Of a DNA stretch of 43,040 nt, positions 22,279-30,245 are shown in pieces. The position numbers and the translations under genes were made by a program. Positions within the stretch are counted from its first letter, which is position 1. Every line of letters begins with the position of its first letter. Under the pieces are notes generated by a model. The model ran no database searches, was not told the origin of the DNA, and saw only the letters and a program-made list of their open reading frames with translations. Source of the stretch: an uncultured Polaribacter sp. (GTDB lineage: Bacteria; Bacteroidota; Bacteroidia; Flavobacteriales; Flavobacteriaceae); NCBI RefSeq assembly GCF_947495205.1, contig NZ_CANLXV010000018.1, positions 1-43,040 on the forward strand. The letters are read 5' to 3'.

Positions 22279-22338
22279 TAGGGGTAAAATGTTTAATTTT
22301 GCCTAAAAATAATTTTATCCCTAATTTTTGTAGGGGTA
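22279..22338. promoter_or_regulatory. Three TAGGGRTA boxes between the glutamine synthetase genes
   Basis: TAGGGGTA at 22279-22286 and 22331-22338 (plus strand) and its inverted form TATCCCTA at 22316-22323. The first and the inverted copy form an extended repeat TAGGGGTAAAAT / ATTTTATCCCTA with one mismatch. A TAATTTTG box for the plus-strand gene (22294-22301) lies between them. Probable operator set, inferred from position. Confidence 0.5.
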
Positions 22339-22379
22339 GTTTGGTTAAAAATAAAAAAATTACCGTATAAATTCATAAT

Positions 22380-24563
22380 ATGTCAATTATTAGATTCAAT
22401 GCCATAAAAGAAACCTTAAAAAGAGGTCCATTAAAAGTAAATCAACAAGAAAAAAGATCTACGCTTTTTGGTAAAAATGTGTTTAATAAGTATGCTATGC
22501 AACAGTATCTTACTAGAGCTGCGTATGAAAGTGTTATGAATGCCATAGACCATGGTACTAAAATAGATCGTAAAATTGCAGACCAAGTGGCTGTTAGCAT
22601 GAAAGATTGGGCAATATCTAAAGGTGCAACACATTATACGCATTGGTTTCAGCCACTTACAGGTGCAACTGCAGAAAAACATGATGCCTTTTTTGAATCT
22701 ATAAATGGTAGTTTGGCCATGGAAAAATTTGATGGTGAGCAATTGGTACAACAAGAGCCAGATGCTTCTAGTTTTCCTAATGGAGGTATAAGAAATACTT
22801 TTGAGGCAAGAGGTTATACAGCTTGGGATCCAACATCGCCCGCTTTTGTGTATGAAACTACATTATGTATTCCTACTATTTTTGTAGCATATACAGGTGA
22901 AGCTTTAGATAATAAAACACCATTATTAAGAGCTTTACAGGCCATAGATACACATGCAACAGCTGTTTGTAAGTATTTTGATAAAAATGCAAATAAAGTA
23001 TCTGCAACCTTGGGTTGGGAGCAAGAGTTTTTTTTAATTGATGATGCACTTGCCAATTCCAGACCAGATTTACAGTTAACAGGTAGAACGCTTTTAGGGC
23101 ATTCTCCTGCAAAAGGACAACAATTAGACGATCATTATTTTGGTATCATTCCTGCAAGAGCAATGGCGTTTATGCAAGATTTAGAAGAAGAGTGTATGGT
23201 TTTAGGAATTCCTGTAAAAACTAGGCATAATGAGGTGGCACCAAATCAATTTGAAATTGCACCAATTTTTGAAGAAGCTAATTTAGCGGTAGATCACAAT
23301 TCTTTATTAATGGATGTAATGCACAAAGTGTCTAAAAGACATCAATTTAAAGTATTATTTCACGAAAAACCTTTTTTTGGTATTAATGGTTCTGGTAAGC
23401 ACAACAACTGGTCTTTGTCTTTAGATAATAAAACCAATTTGTTAAGCCCCGGTAAAACACCAATGAAAAATTTACAATTTTTAACTTTTTTTATAAATAC
23501 CATTAAAGCAGTTTACGAGCATGAAGAATTGCTAAGATCTTCTGTGGCTTCTGCTGGTAACGAGTGTAGGTTGGGTTCTAATGAAGCTCCTTTACCTATT
23601 TTATCTGTGTTTATAGGAAGTCAGCTTTCTGCGGTTTTAGACGAGTTAGAAAATGTAACAAAAGGTAAGTTGTCTCCTCAAGAAAAAACCGATTTAAAAT
23701 TAAATATCATTGGTAAAATTCCTGAAATTTTACTAGATAATACAGACAGAAACAGAACTTCTCCTTTTGCCTTTACGGGTAATAAATTCGAGTTTAGAGC
23801 AGTTGGTGCGCAAGAAAATTGTGCTAGCCCAATGACTGTTTTAAATACCATTGTTGCCAAACAACTGAAAGATTTTAAAGTAGAGGTAGATACTTTAATA
23901 GAAATCAAACGCTTAAAGAAAGACGAAGCTGTTTTTAATGTATTAAGAGAGTATATTAAAGCTAGTAAAAATATCCGTTTTGAAGGTGATGGTTATTCAA
24001 AAACATGGGAGAAAGAAGCGAAAAAAAGAGGTTTAAGTAATAATAAAACAACACCAGCGGCTTTAAAGATTAAAATTGATAAAAAAGTAATTGCACTTTA
24101 CAAAGAAATGGATGTTATGAGCCCAGTTGAGGTAGAAGCGCGTTATGAAATTAAATTGCAAGAGTATTCTAAAAAGTTACAAATAGAAAGTAGAGTTTTA
24201 GGAGATATTGCAAGAAATCATGTGGTGCCAACTGCCATTATTTATCAGAATACATTATTAGAAAATACGAAAAACTTAAAAGAAATATTTGGTGCAGATT
24301 TCAAAAATATAGCAAAAGAGCAAATCGAATTAATTATGGTAATTTCTAGGCATATTACAGAAATTAATGCGCTTACTATAAAAATGATTGAAGAACGTAA
24401 AAATGCAGATAATTTTTCTGGTTTAAAATTAGCAGAACATTACTGCTATAAATTAAAACCATTTTTTGAGCAAATTCGTTTTCATTGCGATCAATTAGAA
24501 ACTATGGTAGATGATAATTTGTGGCCAATAACCAAATATAGAGAATTACTGTTTACCAAATAA
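22380..24563 (+). CDS. glnN: Glutamine synthetase, type III (GSIII)
   Basis: 727 residues, the GSIII size, a double-ring dodecamer family typical of Bacteroidota and cyanobacteria. Seen: the family-specific N terminus (NVFNKYAMQQYL), GATAEKHDAFF, LGWEQEFFLID, VKTRHNEVAPNQFEIAPIFE, FHEKPFFGINGSGKHNNWSL and FEFRAVGAQENCASPMTVLN, followed by a long helical C-terminal domain (~550-727). Same reaction as the divergent GSII, so this strain has two routes to glutamine. Regulation is probably through the boxes in the shared upstream region. Confidence 0.95.
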   Translation: MSIIRFNAIKETLKRGPLKVNQQEKRSTLFGKNVFNKYAMQQYLTRAAYESVMNAIDHGTKIDRKIADQVAVSMKDWAISKGATHYTHWFQPLTGATAEKHDAFFESINGSLAMEKFDGEQLVQQEPDASSFPNGGIRNTFEARGYTAWDPTSPAFVYETTLCIPTIFVAYTGEALDNKTPLLRALQAIDTHATAVCKYFDKNANKVSATLGWEQEFFLIDDALANSRPDLQLTGRTLLGHSPAKGQQLDDHYFGIIPARAMAFMQDLEEECMVLGIPVKTRHNEVAPNQFEIAPIFEEANLAVDHNSLLMDVMHKVSKRHQFKVLFHEKPFFGINGSGKHNNWSLSLDNKTNLLSPGKTPMKNLQFLTFFINTIKAVYEHEELLRSSVASAGNECRLGSNEAPLPILSVFIGSQLSAVLDELENVTKGKLSPQEKTDLKLNIIGKIPEILLDNTDRNRTSPFAFTGNKFEFRAVGAQENCASPMTVLNTIVAKQLKDFKVEVDTLIEIKRLKKDEAVFNVLREYIKASKNIRFEGDGYSKTWEKEAKKRGLSNNKTTPAALKIKIDKKVIALYKEMDVMSPVEVEARYEIKLQEYSKKLQIESRVLGDIARNHVVPTAIIYQNTLLENTKNLKEIFGADFKNIAKEQIELIMVISRHITEINALTIKMIEERKNADNFSGLKLAEHYCYKLKPFFEQIRFHCDQLETMVDDNLWPITKYRELLFTK

Positions 24564-24650
24564 TTATATTTTTATTGAAAGTCGTATAGTGCCTTAAAAT
24601 GCATTAAATATTACTATTTGGTTTTCTAATAACCTTATTTCTAAAGCAAA

Positions 24651-24680
24651 AAAAAACATCTTCAAAAGAAGATGTTTTTT
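24651..24680. terminator. Bidirectional terminator after GSIII
   Basis: AAAAAACATCTTC (24651-24663) pairs with GAAGATGTTTTTT (24668-24680), loop AAAA. Serves the converging gene at 24694 as well. Confidence 0.9.
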
Positions 24681-24693
24681 ATGATTTCTATTT

Positions 24694-25452
24694 TTAATTT
24701 AATACAATAAAACTTTGGTTGTCTTTTACTGTAGCATATTGTTTCATAAGGTTTTTAATAACCGTATTTACTTCACAACCTGTGTGCTTAATCGCAATAA
24801 TTTGCGGGTGAAGTCTCGTTTCTTTATCATAAATTTTTCCTTTAACAACACCAATTGCTTGCAGAAAAACTTGATTAATAGATGAGGTTATTTCTGAATT
24901 TATAGGAAGAATAGCCGTAATTTCTTTAGATTCTATACCTATAACTTGGTAACCCACTGTACCAGCAATATCTCCTTTTTGGGCAGCATTACCAATAGCA
25001 ACCAAACTACTTATATCTATATTATTTTCTAAAGCACTAATGTTAGCAACAATGCGCAAGCCAATACCAATTTTAGCATAACCAAAACAATCGTTTTCGT
25101 CTGTGTTATTAATATTTTGAATAATGTATTTGTTGTAATCAATAGTTAATCTGTAAGTTCCTTTTTTAACAGATCTTCCAGAATAATGATATTCTAAATC
25201 ACCAGATTCTGTAAACTTTTGTATGGTAGTTTCCATAGATTCATTGGGTACAAAATTTAAAACAGATTGTTTATCTATAGACATTTCTGTAGTAGATAAG
25301 TTTATAATTTTGTTTTCTGAGGAAGTACTTAAAACTAAAGATTTCACTTGAATAGGTGAAATTGGAATAAAATCTATGTATTTGTCTGCAGAGATTTGTG
25401 CTGTTAAACTAAATACTGTACATAGAACTGAAAGAAAACATATTTTCTTCAT
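24694..25452 (-). CDS. Secreted hypothetical protein
   Basis: 252 residues with a clear signal peptide (MKKICFLSVLCTVFSLTAQ). The mature part is predicted mostly beta, with an AKIGIGLRIVANISALENNI segment and VGYQVIGIESKEITAILPIN, reminiscent of a small pore or shell-forming domain but not assignable to a family. Periplasmic or secreted. It stands alone between converging glnN and divergent purM. I do not recognise it. Confidence 0.7.
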   Translation of the reverse strand: MKKICFLSVLCTVFSLTAQISADKYIDFIPISPIQVKSLVLSTSSENKIINLSTTEMSIDKQSVLNFVPNESMETTIQKFTESGDLEYHYSGRSVKKGTYRLTIDYNKYIIQNINNTDENDCFGYAKIGIGLRIVANISALENNIDISSLVAIGNAAQKGDIAGTVGYQVIGIESKEITAILPINSEITSSINQVFLQAIGVVKGKIYDKETRLHPQIIAIKHTGCEVNTVIKNLMKQYATVKDNQSFIVLN

Positions 25453-25528
25453 GGGGTTTAGGGAATTAGGGGTTAAAGTCCAAATATAGCAAATATTTAA
25501 TATAAATAAACATTTACTTTAAAAAGTT

Positions 25529-25558
25529 TTATTACTTTTTTAATTATAAATACCTTTG
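25529..25558 (+). promoter_or_regulatory. Promoter of purM
   Basis: TTA at 25529-25531, 19-base spacer, TACCTTTG at 25551-25558 (full -7 consensus), 18 bases before the ATG. Confidence 0.6.
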
Positions 25559-25576
25559 TAGAAATAAAAATAAGAA

Positions 25577-26770
25577 ATGAGCCAAGAAGTTTCTAGAAGA
25601 TACGCGCAAAGAGGTGTTTCAGCATCAAAGGAAGATGTACATAATGCAATAAAGAATATAAACAAAGGTTTGTTTCCAAAAGCATTCTGTAAAATTGTAC
25701 CAGATTATTTAACAAATGATGATGATTACTGTTTGATAATGCATGCAGATGGCGCAGGTACAAAATCTTCTTTGGCTTATATGTATTGGAAAGAAACGGG
25801 AGATATTGCTGTTTGGAAAGGTATTGCACAAGATGCATTAATTATGAATATTGATGATCTTTTATGTGTTGGAGCAACAGATAATATTATGTTATCTTCT
25901 ACAATTGGTAGAAATAAAAGTAAAATTCCTGGAGAAGTTTTATCAGCAATCATTAACGGAACAGAAGAACTTATAGCAGATTTAAAAGGCTTTGGTGTAG
26001 CCATACATTCCACAGGCGGAGAAACTGCAGATGTAGGAGACTTGGTAAGAACCATTATTGTAGATTCTACAGTTACTGCAAGGATGAAACGTGCAGATGT
26101 TATAGACAATGCAAATATAAAAGCAGGAGACGTAATTGTAGGTTTAGAATCTTTTGGACAAGCAACTTATGAAACGGAATACAATGGTGGTATGGGCTCA
26201 AACGGATTAACATCTGCAAGACATGATGTTTTTCACAAATATTTAGCAGATAAATACCCAGAAAGCTTTGATGCTGCAGTGCCAAAAGAATTGGTGTATT
26301 CTGGAAATATGAAATTAACAGACAACGTAGAAAATGCACCGATTGATGCAGGTAAATTAGTTTTATCGCCAACAAGAACTTATGCACCAATTATTAAAGC
26401 AATTTTATCTCAATTTACTTCAAATGAAGTGCACGGAATGATACATTGTTCTGGTGGCGCACAAACCAAAATTTTACATTTTGTAGACAATTTACATATT
26501 GTAAAGGACAACATGTTTCCAATTCCGCCATTATTTAAATTAATACAAGAACAATCTAAAACGGATTGGAAAGAGATGTACCAAGTTTTTAACTGCGGGC
26601 ATAGAATGGAAGTATATGTTTCTCCAGAAATTGCAGAAGATATTATTAAGATTTCTAAATCCTTTAATGTAGCTGCCAAAATTGTTGGTAGGGTTGAAGC
26701 TTTAGATTCTGCTGTAAAACAGAACAAGAAACTAACCATAAAAAGTGAGTTTGGTACTTTTGAGTATTAA
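25577..26770 (+). CDS. purM: Phosphoribosylformylglycinamidine cyclo-ligase (AIR synthetase)
   Basis: 397 residues. ATP-dependent ring closure of FGAM to AIR in purine synthesis. Seen: SRRYAQRGVSASKEDV start, LIMHADGAGTKSSLAYMYW, DDLLCVGATDNIMLSSTIGRN split over the metal/ATP loop, STGGETADVGDLVRT, VGLESFGQATYETEYNGGMG and HCSGGAQTKILHF. Longer than the ~345 residues of E. coli PurM, as is usual for the Bacteroidota form. Own promoter; no clear terminator after it. Confidence 0.92.
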   Translation: MSQEVSRRYAQRGVSASKEDVHNAIKNINKGLFPKAFCKIVPDYLTNDDDYCLIMHADGAGTKSSLAYMYWKETGDIAVWKGIAQDALIMNIDDLLCVGATDNIMLSSTIGRNKSKIPGEVLSAIINGTEELIADLKGFGVAIHSTGGETADVGDLVRTIIVDSTVTARMKRADVIDNANIKAGDVIVGLESFGQATYETEYNGGMGSNGLTSARHDVFHKYLADKYPESFDAAVPKELVYSGNMKLTDNVENAPIDAGKLVLSPTRTYAPIIKAILSQFTSNEVHGMIHCSGGAQTKILHFVDNLHIVKDNMFPIPPLFKLIQEQSKTDWKEMYQVFNCGHRMEVYVSPEIAEDIIKISKSFNVAAKIVGRVEALDSAVKQNKKLTIKSEFGTFEY

Positions 26771-26913
26771 CCGTTAAAATTATTTCTTTTAGCAATTTGT
26801 TTGTTCTTATAATTTTTGAAATATCATAAATTATAAAAACTATCTAAATTTTGGTAGATTACTTAAAACAAGGTATTTTGTTGAATCTAAGTATTCATGA
26901 TAACTAAATACGT

Positions 26914-27915
26914 ATGCTAATTTCACCAGAAAAATTACAAGAAACACTTTCTCAACTTTTTATAAAGTATAAATTTACAGAACAAAAAGCAAATGCACTT
27001 GCAGCAGTATTTACAGATAGTACTTTAGATGGTGTAAGTTCTCATGGCATAAATCGTGTTCCTCTTTTTATAGATTATATTAAAAAAGGAATTATAAAGA
27101 TAAATGCTGAAGCAGAACAAATAGCTTCTTTTGGAAATATTGAACGTTGGGATGGAAATTTTGGTCCAGGTATTTTAAATGCGCAAAAATGCACAACCAG
27201 AGCTATAGAATTGGCAAAAGAACATGGTATGGGTTTAGTTGCTTTGCGTAACACAAACCACTGGATGCGAGGAGGAACTTATGGCAAACAAGCTGTAGAT
27301 AACAAATGTATTTCCATATTATTTACAAATACAAAAGCCAATATGCCACCTTGGGGTGGTAAAGATAGCAGAATTGGTAACAATCCTTTTGTGGTTTCTA
27401 TTCCTAGAGAAAAAGGAAATATAGTTCTGGATATGGCAATGTCTCAGTTTGCGTTTGGTAAAATAAACGATTATAAACTTAAAGGAGAAAAATTACCCTA
27501 TCATGGTGGTTGGGATCAAAACAACCAGCTTTCTAAAGACCCTGAAAAAATTTTATTGAAAGAAAGAGGTTTGCCTATAGGATATTGGAAAGGATCTGCA
27601 CTTTCTATGGTTTTAGACATGTTGGCAACTATATTATCTGCAGGAAATTCTACAGCAAGAGTAAGTGCAAAAGAAATTGAAACAGGTATTTCTCAAGTAT
27701 ATATATGCATTTCTCCAGAGGTTTTTAATGATACAGATTTGCAACAAAAACTTATTGATGAGGTGGTAGATTTTACGCATAATGTAGCGCCTATAACTCC
27801 AGGAGATAAAACGTATTATCCAGGAGAAAAAAGTGCAAATACAAGAATAAAAAATCTAAAGGAAGGTGTAGTTTTTATAGAAGATGCTATTTGGAAACAA
27901 TTACAAGCGCTTTAA
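26914..27915 (+). CDS. Ldh-family oxidoreductase, YiaK-like (2,3-diketo-L-gulonate reductase)
   Basis: 333 residues of the malate/L-lactate/ureidoglycolate dehydrogenase superfamily (NAD(P)H-dependent, not Rossmann). Features: SSHGINRVPLFIDYI with the catalytic His region, LRNTNHWMRGGTYG, PPWGGKDSRIGNNPFVVSIP, LDMAMSQFAFGKI, GLPIGYWKGSALSMVLDMLA. The last two stretches are typical of YiaK (3-dehydro-L-gulonate 2-dehydrogenase). No ascorbate or gulonate pathway genes lie beside it, so the physiological substrate is open. Confidence 0.85.
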   Translation: MLISPEKLQETLSQLFIKYKFTEQKANALAAVFTDSTLDGVSSHGINRVPLFIDYIKKGIIKINAEAEQIASFGNIERWDGNFGPGILNAQKCTTRAIELAKEHGMGLVALRNTNHWMRGGTYGKQAVDNKCISILFTNTKANMPPWGGKDSRIGNNPFVVSIPREKGNIVLDMAMSQFAFGKINDYKLKGEKLPYHGGWDQNNQLSKDPEKILLKERGLPIGYWKGSALSMVLDMLATILSAGNSTARVSAKEIETGISQVYICISPEVFNDTDLQQKLIDEVVDFTHNVAPITPGDKTYYPGEKSANTRIKNLKEGVVFIEDAIWKQLQAL

Positions 27916-27926
27916 AACTAATAAAT

Positions 27927-27963
27927 AACCAAAAAATTAGCGCTTTAGATGCTGTTTTGGTTT
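27927..27963. terminator. Possible terminator between converging genes
   Basis: AACCAAAA (27927-27934) pairs with TTTTGGTT (27955-27962), enclosing a second small AGC/GCT pairing. Weak stem, short T flank. Confidence 0.35.
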
Positions 27964-28011
27964 TAGGATAAGATAAATAGGGAAGCAGTTGTAAATGAGT
28001 TGCCTAACTTG

Positions 28012-28668
28012 TTACATAGTATTGGTGTATTTGTAGAAAATTAAATCTTCTTTGTTTTTTAATAATTTACACCAACCGTCTTTTAAGAAATAATTTTTAT
28101 CAGATATGTCTAGAATATCTTTAAACAAATGATCTGTAATTATAATGGCTTTATTCTTTTTTTCTTCAATAATTAAAGTTTTTATTTTTTGTATATAAAG
28201 TGGTGCTAAGTGCGAAAAAGGTTCATCTAATATCACAAGATCTACCTTGCTTTTTAAAAGAATATACGTTTCTATTAATCTGCGTTCTCCACCAGATAAT
28301 ATTTTAAATTTAATGTGCTTTTGTTTTTTAAATTCAGGAAAGTGGTTTAAAAAAGAATCTAAAGCAACATTAAAATAATTAAAAGCCTTTTGTAATGAGA
28401 ATGTACTTGGAATAATATGAAATTGAGGTAAAAAGCGTATGTTGTTTTGAGTATATAAAGGTTTTAAAATTGGCTTATCATCAATTCTAATCAGTTTACT
28501 TTGTGGTTTTAATTCACCAAATAAAATTCGTAATAAAGATGTTTTTCCAGAACCATTGCTTCCTAAAATGCCCGTAATCTGCTTTTTTTCTGCCTTAAAA
28601 TAAACCGATTTTAAAATTTCGGTCTTACCAAAATTTAAAATAACATTATCCATTTCTATTTTTTTCAT
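28012..28668 (-). CDS. ABC transporter ATP-binding protein
   Basis: 218 residues, one nucleotide-binding domain. Walker A GSNGSGKT (36-43), signature LSGGE (124-128), Walker B VDLVILDEP (142-150), H-loop His180. Short for an importer ATPase and with no C-terminal regulatory domain. Its start overlaps the stop of the upstream small membrane protein (ATGA), so the two are translationally coupled and probably form one complex. Substrate unknown. Confidence 0.9.
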   Translation of the reverse strand: MKKIEMDNVILNFGKTEILKSVYFKAEKKQITGILGSNGSGKTSLLRILFGELKPQSKLIRIDDKPILKPLYTQNNIRFLPQFHIIPSTFSLQKAFNYFNVALDSFLNHFPEFKKQKHIKFKILSGGERRLIETYILLKSKVDLVILDEPFSHLAPLYIQKIKTLIIEEKKNKAIIITDHLFKDILDISDKNYFLKDGWCKLLKNKEDLIFYKYTNTM

Positions 28669-28949
28669 AGAAAACAGCTTTTGTAAAGGGTAAATAGCAG
28701 TAAATTAAAACAAAATACAAAACCATATAATTTTAGTGTAGTAATTCCTAAATTATAGTAAAAGTATAAAGATTGTTTCTTAGGGTCGTTTATGTAATAT
28801 TCATAAGCCCAAAGTAACCATGTTGCTGCAAATAATGTAATTATAGCTATTGCAGTTATCGATGTAAAGTGTAAAGCGAAAATGCAAGAAACAAGTGGGA
28901 ATAAAAACTTTGTTTTAAGAAAAATAAAATAAAGTTTTAATTTGCTCAT
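28665..28949 (-). CDS. Small membrane protein coupled to ABC ATPase
   Basis: 94 residues with three hydrophobic segments (about 11-28, 31-48, 68-90). No family recognised. The 4-base overlap with the ABC ATPase gene suggests it is its membrane partner, although it is far smaller than a normal permease. It may instead be an accessory or a maturation factor. Confidence 0.7.
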   Translation of the reverse strand: MSKLKLYFIFLKTKFLFPLVSCIFALHFTSITAIAIITLFAATWLLWAYEYYINDPKKQSLYFYYNLGITTLKLYGFVFCFNLLLFTLYKSCFL

Positions 28950-29044
28950 TTTTTTTGATTGAATACCATCAAATATAGTTAATTGAATTTAAAATATAAT
29001 TCCGATAAAAATTGTAAATTCGCAATCCTAGAATAGTAAGTAAA

Positions 29045-30121
29045 ATGATAGATAAGTTAAGAATTGTAAAGCAACGTTATGATGAGGTTTCTGATTTAAT
29101 TATTCAGCCAGAAATTATTATGGATCAGAAGCGTTATGCGCAATTAATGAAGGAATATAAAGATTTAGGTGATGTTGTTAAAAAAGGAGATGAATACCAA
29201 CAATTAACTGAAAATATAGAAGAGGCAAAAGAAATAATTGCAGATGGTTCTGATGCAGAAATGACAGAAATGGCAAAAATGCAGTTAGATGAGGCCAATA
29301 CTAGAATTCCACAGTTAGAAGATGAAATTAAATTTTTATTAATACCAAAAGATCCAGAAGATTTTAAGAATGCCGTGGTAGAATTGCGCGCAGGAACTGG
29401 TGGTGATGAAGCAAGTATTTTTGCAGGAGATTTATTTAGAATGTATTCTAAATATTGCGAAAGTAAAGGATGGAAGGTTTCTACAGTAGATTATTCTGAA
29501 GGAACAAATGGTGGATTTAAAGAAATTCAGTTTGAAGTAAACGGCGCAGATGTTTATGGTATTTTAAAGTTTGAAGCTGGTGTGCATCGAGTGCAGCGTG
29601 TTCCGCAAACAGAAACTCAAGGACGTGTGCATACTTCTGCAGCTACTTGTATGGTTTTTCCTGAGGCAGAAGAGTTTGATGTAGAAATAAACCCAAAAGA
29701 TGTAAGAATAGATTTTTTCTGTTCTTCTGGTCCTGGTGGGCAATCTGTAAATACTACCTATTCTGCTGTGCGTTTAACACACATACCAACTGGTTTGGTT
29801 GCACAATGTCAAGATCAAAAAAGTCAGCATAAAAATAAAGAGAAAGCTTTTAAAGTATTGCGTTCTCGTTTATATGATATGGAATTGGCTAAAAAACAGG
29901 CAGAAGATGCATTAAAACGTGGTTCTATGGTTTCTTCAGGAGATAGAAGTGCAAAAATTAGAACATACAATTATGCACAAGGAAGAGTTACAGATCATAG
30001 AATTGGTTTGTCTTTATATGATTTACCTAATATTATGAATGGCGATATTCAAAAAATAATAGACGAATTGATGTTGGCAGAAAACACAGAAAAGTTAAAA
30101 GAATTGGGAGATGGAATATAA
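29045..30121 (+). CDS. prfA: Peptide chain release factor 1
   Basis: 358 residues, normal length. Recognises UAA and UAG and triggers peptide release. Domain order: helical N terminus, stop-codon domain with the PxT tripeptide present as PQT in [17 protein letters not shown], and the GGQ motif (Gly231, Gly232, Gln233) in [20 protein letters not shown]. No frameshift. Single gene ending at a strong terminator. Confidence 0.97.
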   Translation: MIDKLRIVKQRYDEVSDLIIQPEIIMDQKRYAQLMKEYKDLGDVVKKGDEYQQLTENIEEAKEIIADGSDAEMTEMAKMQLDEANTRIPQLEDEIKFLLIPKDPEDFKNAVVELRAGTGGDEASIFAGDLFRMYSKYCESKGWKVSTVDYSEGTNGGFKEIQFEVNGADVYGILKFEAGVHRVQRVPQTETQGRVHTSAATCMVFPEAEEFDVEINPKDVRIDFFCSSGPGGQSVNTTYSAVRLTHIPTGLVAQCQDQKSQHKNKEKAFKVLRSRLYDMELAKKQAEDALKRGSMVSSGDRSAKIRTYNYAQGRVTDHRIGLSLYDLPNIMNGDIQKIIDELMLAENTEKLKELGDGI

Positions 30122-30148
30122 GCGCTACACACTTTATTGTAATTAGCA

Positions 30149-30183
30149 CAAAAAAACCTCAGAATTTTCTGAGGTTTTTTTTT
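30149..30183. terminator. Bidirectional terminator after prfA
   Basis: AAAAAACCTCAGA (30151-30163) pairs with TCTGAGGTTTTTT (30168-30180) around a 4-base loop, with long A and T flanks. Confidence 0.9.
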
Positions 30184-30245
30184 GATCAAAAACTTTCAAT
30201 CAAGTTAAAATTAAAAGTTTTGTATTACAATTTTAGAATTTAAAA

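Noticed and set aside
25593..26739. Minus-strand frames opposite purM
   Set aside because: Antisense shadows; the plus-strand frame has all PurM motifs.
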